Part shown: one piece after another, positions 14,753 to 22,382 of the stretch
How the letters are laid out: every line of letters starts with the position of its first letter
Position numbering within the stretch: the first letter of the stretch is position 1
NCBI GenBank assembly: GCA_045578865.1
Contig: JAZNLB010000036.1
Location: 1-37,336, forward strand
Origin: RGIG2041 sp045578865
GTDB taxonomy: Bacteria; Bacillota; Clostridia; UBA1381; UMGS1253
Reading direction: 5' to 3'
DNA: 37,336 nt
Position numbers and translations under genes: made by a program
The notes under the pieces: model-generated
Told to the model about the DNA's origin: nothing
Seen by the model: the letters and a program-made list of their open reading frames with translations, nothing else
Databases searched by the model: none

Positions 14753-14967
14753 TTATCCATAATATAATATGAAAATATGGATAACTTTATGTGGATACAT
14801 TATGAATTATGATTTTTGTGGATAACTTTTTATACTTATACACACCTTTTTCACAGAAAAAAATATTTAAAAAATCCTTATAATATGCGTTTTTAAGGAG
14901 TTATACAAGTTATTCACATCCCCTACTACAACTACTACTAAAATTATTTTATTTTATTTAAGTTTAA
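14753..14967. other. oriC: oriC part 2: DnaA boxes, DnaA-trio tract and AT-rich unwinding region
   Basis: The dnaA-dnaN gap holds TTATCCATA (14753-14761), TATGGATAA (14776-14784), TGTGGATAC (14790-14798), the perfect TGTGGATAA (14817-14825) and TTATTCACA (14910-14918). The last box is followed by a C-rich spacer (TCCCC) and then CTACTACAACTACTACTA at 14923-14940. On the other strand this reads as six 3'-GAT-5'-like triplets, five of them exact. The tract then runs into AAATTATTTTATTTTATTT. Box, GC spacer, trios and AT tract is the basal unwinding arrangement described for Bacillus, so this is the likely melting site. Confidence 0.85.
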
Positions 14968-15028
14968 GGCGCCGGACGGTGCACTAAATTAAAAGAAAAA
15001 ATTTATAAAAAAAGGATTTGATTAAAAT

Positions 15029-16129
15029 ATGAAATTTATTTGTGACAAAAACAATCTTTCAGACGCAATCAATACCGTACAAAAAGCAGTATCGCAAAAA
15101 TCTACGCTGCCGGTACTGGAAGGTATTTTAATTGAATGTGCGGAAAGTAAAATTATTTTAACGGGTAATGATTTGGAAATCGGTATCCGTTACGAATGTC
15201 CGGCGCAAATTTTGGAAGAAGGTACAATTGTTTTAAATTCCAGAATGTTTGGTGATATTGTACGCAAACTACCGGACGCACCGGTAGAAATAGAGTCAGA
15301 TGAAAAACATTTGACAAAAATTAAGTGTGGGAAAGTAAATTTTGATATTTCAGGTATGGAGCCGCAAGAATTTCCGCGTATAGCAGATATAAACCGTGAT
15401 TTTTCTTTTAATATTAAAAGTAATGTATTAAGAAGTATTATAAAGCAGACGATTTATGTAATTCCGCAAACATCCACAAGGCCGGTTTTAACGGGTGCAT
15501 ATTTTGAAGTAGAAAATAATAAGCTCTCCGTTGTTGGTTCCGACCGTTTTAGAGTAGCAATTCGCAATGAAATGATTGACGAAACCAATAAGAATTTTCA
15601 TGCAATCATTCCTGTAAGAACACTCGGTGAACTTTTAAAGATTGTTAAAGATGACGATACTTATTTAAGAATGTATTTTTCTGATAAAAATGTTTTATTT
15701 GAGTTTGATAATTTTATTGTATTGTCCAGATTGCGTGATGGTGAATATATAAACTATAAAAATGCCATTCCGAAGGATTTTGCATTTACGGTTAAATGTA
15801 ATGTAGCGGATTTGGAAAATGCGGTGGATCGTGCATCACTTATTATTTCCAATGAATCTGTAAAAAGTCCGCTTACACTTAATATTCGTACGGGCGAAAT
15901 TGAAATCAGTTGTTCGTCGGCTTCGGGTAAAATAAATGATACAATTGCAGTGGAATGTGATTGTACACCGTTTGAAATTAAATTTAATTTAAAATTTTTA
16001 CTTGATTCTCTTAAAAATTGCGATTGTGAAGAAATATTGATGCGTTTCATTACCGCTGGCAGTCCTTGTGTGATGGAGCCGGTGGAAGGTAATGAATTTA
16101 TGTATCTTGTATTACCAATGCTGAAATAA
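15029..16129 (+). CDS. dnaN: DNA polymerase III beta subunit (sliding clamp)
   Basis: The 366-residue protein forms the dimeric ring that holds the polymerase on DNA. The N-terminus (MKFICDKNNLSDAINTVQKAVSQKSTLPVLEGI) and the C-terminus ending in YLVLPMLK match the family. Three clamp repeats of roughly 120 residues fit the length. The ATG is preceded by AAAGGA at a slightly long spacing of about 12 bases. It heads the co-directional run dnaN-yaaA-recF-remB-gyrB. The GC-rich palindromic stretch GGCGCCGGACGGTGC, 60 bp upstream, separates it from the unwinding region. Confidence 0.97.
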   Translation: MKFICDKNNLSDAINTVQKAVSQKSTLPVLEGILIECAESKIILTGNDLEIGIRYECPAQILEEGTIVLNSRMFGDIVRKLPDAPVEIESDEKHLTKIKCGKVNFDISGMEPQEFPRIADINRDFSFNIKSNVLRSIIKQTIYVIPQTSTRPVLTGAYFEVENNKLSVVGSDRFRVAIRNEMIDETNKNFHAIIPVRTLGELLKIVKDDDTYLRMYFSDKNVLFEFDNFIVLSRLRDGEYINYKNAIPKDFAFTVKCNVADLENAVDRASLIISNESVKSPLTLNIRTGEIEISCSSASGKINDTIAVECDCTPFEIKFNLKFLLDSLKNCDCEEILMRFITAGSPCVMEPVEGNEFMYLVLPMLK

Positions 16130-16141
16130 GGATTGTTTTAT

Positions 16142-16366
16142 ATGGAAAAGATTTCGGTTAAAATTACAACAGAATATATAAAATTAGACCAACTTTTAAA
16201 ATTTTCCGGTGTTGCTCAGACAGGGGCAGAAGCAAAGGATATGATTTTGTCCGAAATGGTGTATTATGACGGTGAAAAATGCACAATGCGCGGAAAAAAA
16301 ATTCGCGCAGGCGAAAAAGTATTGGTTGAATTTGAAGATGAAGATGTTTTGATTACGGTTGAATAA
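16142..16366 (+). CDS. yaaA: S4-domain RNA-binding protein (YaaA/RlbA type)
   Basis: A 74-residue S4-like protein in the conserved slot between dnaN and recF. The S4 fold is visible as IKLDQLLKFSGVAQTGAEAKDMILSEMVYYDGEKCTMRGKKIRAGEKV. The Bacillus counterpart has been linked to 50S subunit assembly; that is family knowledge. ATG 16142 is chosen because AAGGA lies 9 bases upstream. A TTG at 16133 would leave the ribosome binding site touching the start. The stop is two bases before recF, so translation is probably coupled. Confidence 0.9.
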   Translation: MEKISVKITTEYIKLDQLLKFSGVAQTGAEAKDMILSEMVYYDGEKCTMRGKKIRAGEKVLVEFEDEDVLITVE

Positions 16367-16368
16367 AG

Positions 16369-17460
16369 ATGTATATTAAAAAACTGAAAATTAAAAATTT
16401 CAGAAACTATGATTTTGCCGAATTGAATTTCGATGCAAAAACGAATATCATTTACGGAAATAATGCACAGGGTAAGACAAATATATTAGAATCCGTATTT
16501 GTGTTTTGCAGCGGTCGTTCGCACCGCAGAGCCGATGACGGTGAGATGATTCGCCAGGGATGTATAAGTGCGAGTATTGAGGTGGAATTTACCGATGATG
16601 TGCGCGATTTTGAAGGTAAAATGATTATGCAAAGCGGGAAAAAGAAACTTGTTTCTTTTAATGGTGTTTCGCTTTCAAAAATAAGCCATATTGCAAACTA
16701 TATCTGTGCGGTTATGTTTTCGCCCGAGGATTTGAATATTATAAAAGGCAGTCCCGGTGAAAGGCGCAGATTTTTGGATATGGCGCTCAGTCAATTAAAA
16801 CCAAATTATGTAACTGTTTTAAATGATTATTTAAAAGTTTTAAAACAGAGAAATAATTTATTAAAGCGTCTGCAGCCAGACAGTACAGAAGCACAAACAC
16901 TTGATGTATGGGATGAGGCTTTAGCGGATTTAGGTGCAAAAATTACCTTATACCGTATTGAATTTATCAATTTTTTAAAACCCTTTGTTTTAAAATTTTA
17001 TGCTGAACTTGCGGATGAGAAACTGGATTTTAACTATATTTCCAATATAACACAAAATTTTGAAAATTATGATGTTATAAAGGAAAGTATGCTAAAATTG
17101 CTATTAAAAAATCGCCGGCGGGATATTGAAACAAAGATTTCCAATATCGGTGTGCACAGAGATGATATTGCATTTACCATTGATGGTCGTGAAATTAAAA
17201 TTTATGGCTCACAGGGCCAGCACAGAAGCGTGGTTTTATGTTTAAAACTTGCACAGACCGAAGCGGTTTACAGTATAAAAAAGACTTACCCTATTATATT
17301 GCTTGATGATATAATGAGCGAACTTGATAAAAAACGGCGTGCTTATTTTGCGGGTAAAATAAAGGATAAACAAGTAATTTTAACCTGTACAGATAAAGAG
17401 GAAACACATACCGATGCCCGTTTCTTTTATGTAAATGCGGGAGAGATAAAATCGGTTTGA
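16369..17460 (+). CDS. recF: DNA replication and repair protein RecF
   Basis: RecF helps load RecA at single-stranded gaps. The 363-residue SMC-like ATPase has Walker A GNNAQGKT at 30-37, an ABC-type signature in YGSQGQHRSVVLCLKLAQ, and Walker B ILLDDIMSELD near the C-terminus. The N-terminal IKNFRNY is typical. It starts two bases after the S4 gene and is followed after 16 bp by remB. Confidence 0.97.
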   Translation: MYIKKLKIKNFRNYDFAELNFDAKTNIIYGNNAQGKTNILESVFVFCSGRSHRRADDGEMIRQGCISASIEVEFTDDVRDFEGKMIMQSGKKKLVSFNGVSLSKISHIANYICAVMFSPEDLNIIKGSPGERRRFLDMALSQLKPNYVTVLNDYLKVLKQRNNLLKRLQPDSTEAQTLDVWDEALADLGAKITLYRIEFINFLKPFVLKFYAELADEKLDFNYISNITQNFENYDVIKESMLKLLLKNRRRDIETKISNIGVHRDDIAFTIDGREIKIYGSQGQHRSVVLCLKLAQTEAVYSIKKTYPIILLDDIMSELDKKRRAYFAGKIKDKQVILTCTDKEETHTDARFFYVNAGEIKSV

Positions 17461-17476
17461 TATTGGGAGGATTGGG

Positions 17477-17740
17477 ATGTACTTACATTTGGGTTCTGAT
17501 GTGGTTGTGGCTAAAAAAGATGTAATTGCCATACTTGATTTGGAAACTACGAGTATATCTAAACGAACACAAAAATTTTTAGAGTTCGCGCAAAAAAGCG
17601 GCAGAGTTGTAGATGTAAGTATCGATGACCTTCCGAAAAGTTATATTTTGTGCGGTAATAAAGATAATTATAAGGTTTATGTTTCGCCGATTTCAGCACA
17701 AACACTTGGTAAGCGTGCGCTGGAGCACAGTTGGAATTAA
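17477..17740 (+). CDS. remB: RemB-type DUF370 protein
   Basis: The 87-residue protein (MYLHLGSDVVVAKKDVIAILDLE, later SYILCGNKDNYKVYVSPISAQTL) matches the DUF370/RemA-RemB family, which sits between recF and gyrB in many Firmicutes. In Bacillus these proteins are linked to extracellular matrix gene expression, and RemA is a DNA-binding ring; RemB's role is less clear. GGGAGG lies about 7 bases before the ATG. The gap to gyrB is 45 bp with its own AAAGGAAA ribosome binding site. Confidence 0.88.
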   Translation: MYLHLGSDVVVAKKDVIAILDLETTSISKRTQKFLEFAQKSGRVVDVSIDDLPKSYILCGNKDNYKVYVSPISAQTLGKRALEHSWN

Positions 17741-17785
17741 GCCGTACAGATAAAACCTTTGGTTTTAGAAAGGAAATGGTAAAAA

Positions 17786-19711
17786 ATGGAAGAAACGAAA
17801 GTAAATTCCGGGTATGACGAGAGTAATATTCAAGTCCTGGAAGGCTTAGAGGCTGTAAGAAAGAGACCGGGTATGTACATCGGCTCTACTTCAGTGCGCG
17901 GTCTGCATCACTTGGTATATGAAATTGTAGATAATGCGATTGACGAGGCACTGGCAGGTTACTGTAAAAATATTACGGTAGAAATTTTACTGGGCAATGT
18001 TGTAAGCGTAACAGATGACGGCCGTGGTATTCCGGTTGGTATACACCCTAAAATGGGTATATCTACACTGGAAGTTGTATTTACAATTTTGCATGCCGGC
18101 GGTAAATTCGGCGGTGGCGGATATAAGGTTTCCGGCGGCTTGCACGGCGTTGGTTCGTCTGTTGTAAATGCACTTTCCGAGTACCTTGAAGTTGAAGTCG
18201 TGCATGATGGTGAAATTTATTACCAAAAGTACGAGCGTGGTAAGAGCTGCGGTCCGGTAAAGGTTATCGGTAAAGCAAAAGAAGGTCAGAAGGGAACGAA
18301 AGTTACCTGGAAAGCAGATGATACCGTATTTGAAACCATCGAATACGAATATGATGTGCTTTTGCAAAGACTTCGTGAGCAGGCATTTTTGAATGGTGGC
18401 GTGTCTATTCATTTCATAGACAAGCGCAACGAGGAATGTATTGAAAATAAATTGCTCTACGAAGGCGGTATCCGCGAGTATGTAAAATACTTAAATCAAA
18501 GCAAAATTCCGATACACGATGATGTTATCTATTTTGATGGCAGCAAGGGCGATTCCTATGTGGAAATTGCTATGCAGTATACCGATAATTACAGTGAAGT
18601 GCTTGTTTCTTTTGCAAATGATATTAAAACCACCGAAGGCGGTACACACGAGGTCGGATTTAAGACTGCACTGACAAGAGTATTTAATGAATATATTAAA
18701 AAGTACAATCTTATTAAGGATAAAGATAAGGATTTGGTTTTGTCCGGTGAGGATGTGCGTGAAGGCTTAACGGCGATTATCAGTGTTAAAGTGTCTGAGC
18801 CGCAGTTTGAAGGACAAACGAAAACAAAACTCGGCAACTCGGAATTCCGCGGCATTGTAGATAAAACCGTAAGCGATAAATTTGCTGATTTCTTAGAAGA
18901 AAACCCACTTGTGGCAAAAATGATTGTTGAAAAAGCGCTGATGGCGTCGAAAGCAAGAGAAGCCGCAAGAAAAGCGCGTGAAGCAACGAGAAAATCTGCC
19001 GCAGTAGGGGACAGTTCGCTTTTAGGTAAACTTGCAAAATGCTCAGGTAAAGACCCAGCGAAAAATGAAATTTACATTGTTGAGGGTGATTCTGCGGGCG
19101 GTAGTGCAAAGCAGGGGCGCGATAGAAGTTTCCAAGCAATTTTGCCGCTTTGGGGTAAGATGCTTAATGTAGAAAAAGCAAGACTCGACAAAGTATACGG
19201 AAACGAAAAACTTTTGCCGATTATCATGGCACTCGGCGCTGGTATCGGCGATGACTTTGATGTATCAAAATTAAAATATCATAAGGTAATTATCATGGCC
19301 GATGCCGATGTCGACGGTTCGCATATCCGTACACTTCTTCTGACATTCTTTTTCAGACACATGCGTCCGCTCATTGATGGCGGTTATGTATATCTGGCAC
19401 AACCTCCGCTGTTTAAAATCTGGAAGGGTAAAAATGTAAGGTATGCATACAGTGATGCAGAAATGCAAAAGGCAGTAGATGAAATGGGCGGTAAGTGTGA
19501 TGTGCAGCGTTATAAAGGTCTCGGTGAAATGTCTGACCAACAACTTTGGGAAACAACAATGGATCCGGAAAGACGAACGATGCTTCGTGTAACGCTCGAA
19601 GATGCAGTTCAGGCTGATGAAATTTTCACTATTTTGATGGGTGATAATGTAGAGCCGCGCCGTGAATTTATTGAAAAAAATGCGGCATCCGTAATGAATT
19701 TAGATATTTAA
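17786..19711 (+). CDS. gyrB: DNA gyrase subunit B
   Basis: The ATPase subunit of gyrase, 641 residues. The GHKL ATP site is visible (EIVDNAIDEALAG, TDDGRGIPVG, GGLHGVGSSVVNALS). Then follow the transducer domain and the TOPRIM domain with YIVEGDSAGGSAKQGRDR and MADADVDGSHIRTLL, and the C-terminal RYKGLGEM. All catalytic motifs are intact and the length is standard for Firmicutes. gyrA, often the next gene, is absent here; parS and parAB follow instead. Confidence 0.97.
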   Translation: MEETKVNSGYDESNIQVLEGLEAVRKRPGMYIGSTSVRGLHHLVYEIVDNAIDEALAGYCKNITVEILLGNVVSVTDDGRGIPVGIHPKMGISTLEVVFTILHAGGKFGGGGYKVSGGLHGVGSSVVNALSEYLEVEVVHDGEIYYQKYERGKSCGPVKVIGKAKEGQKGTKVTWKADDTVFETIEYEYDVLLQRLREQAFLNGGVSIHFIDKRNEECIENKLLYEGGIREYVKYLNQSKIPIHDDVIYFDGSKGDSYVEIAMQYTDNYSEVLVSFANDIKTTEGGTHEVGFKTALTRVFNEYIKKYNLIKDKDKDLVLSGEDVREGLTAIISVKVSEPQFEGQTKTKLGNSEFRGIVDKTVSDKFADFLEENPLVAKMIVEKALMASKAREAARKAREATRKSAAVGDSSLLGKLAKCSGKDPAKNEIYIVEGDSAGGSAKQGRDRSFQAILPLWGKMLNVEKARLDKVYGNEKLLPIIMALGAGIGDDFDVSKLKYHKVIIMADADVDGSHIRTLLLTFFFRHMRPLIDGGYVYLAQPPLFKIWKGKNVRYAYSDAEMQKAVDEMGGKCDVQRYKGLGEMSDQQLWETTMDPERRTMLRVTLEDAVQADEIFTILMGDNVEPRREFIEKNAASVMNLDI

Positions 19712-19725
19712 TATCAAAGGTATGT

Positions 19726-19759
19726 AAAGGAATGTTTCATGTGAAACATTCCTTTTCTA
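19726..19759 (+). terminator. gyrB terminator built on a parS site
   Basis: AAAGGAATGTTTCA pairs with TGAAACATTCCTTT (arms at 19726-19739 and 19742-19755) and is followed by TTCTAT. This gives a terminator-like stem 15 bp behind gyrB. The stem core is the parS sequence at 19733-19748, so the same DNA has two readings. Confidence 0.6.
19733..19748. promoter_or_regulatory. parS: parS site 1 (ParB-binding centromere)
   Basis: TGTTTCATGTGAAACA differs from the consensus TGTTTCACGTGAAACA at one central base. It lies 312 bp upstream of parA. ParB loads on such sites and spreads with CTP, marking the origin for segregation and SMC loading. Confidence 0.88.
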
Positions 19760-19783
19760 TGTCCTATTCTTTTTAGAGTTCAT

Positions 19784-19799
19784 TGTTTCACATGAAACA
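19784..19799. promoter_or_regulatory. parS: parS site 2 (ParB-binding centromere)
   Basis: TGTTTCACATGAAACA has one central deviation from consensus and is the exact reverse complement of site 1, with starts 51 bp apart. The pair therefore forms inverted parS sites between gyrB and parA. Confidence 0.88.
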
Positions 19800-19827
19800 T
19801 CTTTTTTGTCAAAAAACCACTTTTTCC

Positions 19828-19856
19828 TTTACTATATAAACAATATGTGATAAAAT
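19828..19856 (+). promoter_or_regulatory. Probable promoter of parA-parB
   Basis: The -35 is TTTACT, the spacer 17 bp and the -10 TAAAAT. It lies just right of parS site 2 and predicts a leader of nearly 200 nt. ParB spreading could reach it. Confidence 0.5.
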
Positions 19857-19862
19857 AAAATA

Positions 19863-20059
19863 CGAAATCTCTATGAAAGGTGATAATGTGAAATCTCACA
19901 TTATGCCTTCGGCGGAAATTATTGCACCGACGAAATTTTCACATCGTATACGATGCGAAACGGCGATGTGCATAATTTCCATTATACGCCTTTTTGCCCA
20001 CGAAAAGTGCGTGTATATTTTAAATTACTATTTGTGGGCAGAAAGGCTATGGAAATTTT
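19863..20059 (+). promoter_or_regulatory. Hairpin-rich leader upstream of parA
   Basis: Successive inverted repeats fill this stretch: TAATGTGA/TCACATTA (19884-19903), GCC-TTC-GGC (19905-19913), and a 13-bp helix GGAAATTATTGCAC/GTGCATAATTTCC with one bulge (19914-19980). The last encloses the perfect palindrome CATCGTATACGATG (19942-19955). TGCCCAC/GTGGGCA (19995-20040) then ends just before the parA ribosome binding site GAAAGG. An ORF from 19873 crosses the palindromes and overlaps parA out of frame; it is unlikely to be real. Together with the parS sites and promoter this accounts for the 348-bp gap. Confidence 0.5.
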
Positions 20060-20824
20060 ATGGCGAAAATTATAGCAGTTGCAAATCAGAAAGGCGGCGT
20101 TGGAAAGACTACGACGGCGGTAAATCTGGCAGCAGCTTTGGCTTTTCGAAAAAAGAGAGTGCTTTTAGTAGATACGGACCCGCAAGGCAATGCCACCAGC
20201 GGTATAGGTATAAATAAATATGAAGTGGAATATTCCGTCTATGATTGTTTAATCAATGACTTACCGGCGAAAAAGGCAATCTTAAAGACACAACAGAGAA
20301 ATCTGGAGTGTATTGCATCCAATATTTCTTTAGCGGGTGCGGAAATTGAATTGGTTTCGATTGAAAACAGAGAATTTAAATTAAAGGAATGTTTGGACAA
20401 GGTCAGAAAGAATTATGATTTTATATTGATTGACTGTCCGCCGTCACTTGGTTTGATTACGCTCAATGCCTTTACCTGCGCTGATTCTATTTTAATTCCT
20501 CTGCAGTGCGAGTATTTTGCGCTTGAAGGACTTTCGCAACTTACAGCAACGATTAAACAAGTGAAAAAAGGCTTAAATCCGGACCTTTATATTGAAGGTG
20601 TGCTGGCGACAATGTATGATTCCAGAACAAATTTGTCGTTTCAGGTATTGGAAGAACTTAAAAAATTCTTTCCGGAGGAACTCTATAATACAACCATTCC
20701 GAGAAATGTGCGTTTAAGTGAGGCGCCGAGTTTCGGAGAATCCATTATTACTTACGATATTACCTCCAAGGGCGCAGATGCGTATATTGCACTCGCAAAT
20801 GAAGTAATTTTAGCAAATAAATAG
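20060..20824 (+). CDS. parA: Chromosome partitioning ATPase ParA (Soj)
   Basis: The 254-residue P-loop ATPase has the deviant Walker A KGGVGKTT at 11-18, Walker A' DTDPQGNA and Walker B LIDCPPSLG. In the family it binds DNA as an ATP dimer, is driven off by ParB, and in Bacillus also tunes DnaA activity, a fitting role next to oriC. The ATG at 20060 is the only in-frame start near the AUG cluster; an ATG at 20049 is out of frame. The ribosome binding site (AAAGG) is rather far upstream. parB follows after 11 bp with a strong site. Confidence 0.96.
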   Translation: MAKIIAVANQKGGVGKTTTAVNLAAALAFRKKRVLLVDTDPQGNATSGIGINKYEVEYSVYDCLINDLPAKKAILKTQQRNLECIASNISLAGAEIELVSIENREFKLKECLDKVRKNYDFILIDCPPSLGLITLNAFTCADSILIPLQCEYFALEGLSQLTATIKQVKKGLNPDLYIEGVLATMYDSRTNLSFQVLEELKKFFPEELYNTTIPRNVRLSEAPSFGESIITYDITSKGADAYIALANEVILANK

Positions 20825-20835
20825 GAGTGATTATT

Positions 20836-21717
20836 ATGGCAAAACGCGGATTGGGCAAAGGACTTGGTGCGCTTTTTACGGAAGATACAACGCCGGCAAC
20901 GGTTGCGAGTTTTCCGGAAAAAGAAGCATCGGAAAAAGTAATGCTTTTAAAACTTTCTCAGGTTGAGCCAAATCGTACGCAGCCGAGAAAGCAGTTTGAT
21001 ACAGAAAAACTTAATGCCTTGGCGGATTCTATCCGTGAACATGGTGTTCTTCAACCGATTTTGGTGCAGGAAACCTTCGATGGACAGTATCAGATCATTG
21101 CCGGCGAGCGTCGTTGGAGAGCGTCTCGATTGGCAAAACTTAAGGAAATTCCTGCGATTGTGCGCTCCTATGACGAGCAGATGGTCATGGAGGTTGCGTT
21201 AATCGAGAATTTGCAGCGTGAAAATCTAAATCCGGTGGAAGAAGCGCTCGGATATAAGCAACTTATGGTTGAATTTAATTTAACGCAGGAAAAAATTGCA
21301 CAGCGCGTAGGTAAATCCCGCCCAGCGGTTGCAAATGCGCTGCGATTGCTTGCTCTTCCAAACAGCATACAGGAACTTTTAAAGGCAGGTAAACTTACCG
21401 GTGGTCATGCACGCGCAATTTTATCTTTACAAAGTGAAGAATTACAGAAAGTATTGGCAGCGCGCATTGTAGAAGGACAACTTAGTGTACGCCAGGCAGA
21501 AGTGCTTGCAAAAATTCTACCCAATGAGAAAAAGAAAAAATCGGTCGAAAAAAAACCGGATGCACTTGATATTGAACTTGCCCGCCTTTCCCAAAGTATT
21601 TCCAACCAACTCGGTACAAAGGTGCAGATTATAAACGGGGCAAAAAAGGGTAAAATAGAAATTGAGTACTATGGCAGCGAGGATTTGGACCGAATTCTTA
21701 AGTTATTACAAATTTAG
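20836..21717 (+). CDS. parB: Chromosome partitioning protein ParB (Spo0J)
   Basis: The 293-residue CTP-dependent clamp binds parS. Visible parts are the N-terminal RGLGKGLGALF motif that stimulates ParA, the CTP-binding GERRWRA at 90-96 with VALIENLQRENLNPVEEA, and the HTH segment LTQEKIAQRVGKSRPAVANALRLLALP. A basic linker (KKKKSVEKK) leads to the C-terminal dimer domain. I start at ATG 20836 because AGGAG at 20823-20827 lies 8 bases upstream; a GTG at 20827 overlaps that site. It forms an operon with parA, and both parS sites lie just upstream. Confidence 0.96.
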   Translation: MAKRGLGKGLGALFTEDTTPATVASFPEKEASEKVMLLKLSQVEPNRTQPRKQFDTEKLNALADSIREHGVLQPILVQETFDGQYQIIAGERRWRASRLAKLKEIPAIVRSYDEQMVMEVALIENLQRENLNPVEEALGYKQLMVEFNLTQEKIAQRVGKSRPAVANALRLLALPNSIQELLKAGKLTGGHARAILSLQSEELQKVLAARIVEGQLSVRQAEVLAKILPNEKKKKSVEKKPDALDIELARLSQSISNQLGTKVQIINGAKKGKIEIEYYGSEDLDRILKLLQI

Positions 21718-21738
21718 ACAAAAAATGTAAAAATATGG

Positions 21739-21829
21739 ATGCCCTGTATTAAATTTTCAGGGGTTTAGGTAAGCAATCCTTTAACTTTGACCTATTTTTT
21801 AATACAGCGCATTTTAGACGCATTTTAGA
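21739..21829 (+). promoter_or_regulatory. Stem-loop and tandem 11-mers between parB and the DUF4446 gene
   Basis: ATGC-C-CTGTATTAAA (21740-21753) pairs with TTTAATACAG-C-GCAT (21798-21812), a 14-bp stem broken by one C-C mismatch. It encloses AGGT/ACCT. Directly after it, CGCATTTTAGA is repeated in tandem at 21808-21818 and 21819-21829. No T-run follows, so it is not an ordinary terminator. I do not recognise a riboswitch. Confidence 0.45.
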
Positions 21830-21869
21830 GCGAGTTACAAAAACAGAAAAAAGGAAGTGACAAAAACCG

Positions 21870-22382
21870 GTGTCAGCATTTTTTTCGGACATGACGAATG
21901 TCATTTATGCGTTAGTAATTTTCGATGTGTTACTTTTAGTTGCTTTAATTGCCACAATTCGAGTTACGACATATAATAATCGAAAAATCAGACGAATTTT
22001 GAAAAATTGCACCAACGGAAAGCTAGACGAAACGATTGTTTTGTATTATAATAAAGTGGATGAGCTATCCATGAAGATAAATGAGAGTTTATTGGAGATT
22101 GAACGCGTGCAAAAAATGAGCACAGCGGGCAGACTTAAAATCGGTTATTTGCGCTACGACGCATTTGAAACAATGTCTAATCAATTAAGTTACAGTTTTG
22201 CAATTTTAGATGAGAAGGATTCCGGATTTGTAGTAAGCGGAATTTTTGGCCGCAATATTTCCAATACTTATTTAAAACCCGTAGTACAAGGCAGGAGCAC
22301 AGTAGCGCTCTCTGAAGAGGAGAAGCGCGTGATTTTATATGCACAACAAAATTATCAATGTAAAATAGGTGATGACAAATGA
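21870..22382 (+). CDS. DUF4446-type membrane protein
   Basis: The 170-residue protein has one N-terminal membrane helix (about 10-32, VIYALVIFDVLLLVALIATI) and a helical stretch ending in KINESLLEIERVQKMSTAG. A compact domain follows (KIGYLRYDAFETMSNQLSYSFAILDEKDSGFVVSGIFGR). This resembles DUF4446 proteins found next to parB in Clostridia; function unknown. The GTG start at 21870 follows GGAAG at about 12 bases, a longish gap. An ATG at 21890 would cut only the extreme N-terminus. It overlaps the next gene by four bases (ATGA), so the two are translationally coupled. Confidence 0.8.
   Translation: MSAFFSDMTNVIYALVIFDVLLLVALIATIRVTTYNNRKIRRILKNCTNGKLDETIVLYYNKVDELSMKINESLLEIERVQKMSTAGRLKIGYLRYDAFETMSNQLSYSFAILDEKDSGFVVSGIFGRNISNTYLKPVVQGRSTVALSEEEKRVILYAQQNYQCKIGDDK

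Noticed and set aside
19873..20217. 114-codon ORF across the parA leader and parA start
   Set aside because: It overlaps parA by 158 bp out of frame and crosses palindromic non-coding sequence. Its product has no recognisable features.
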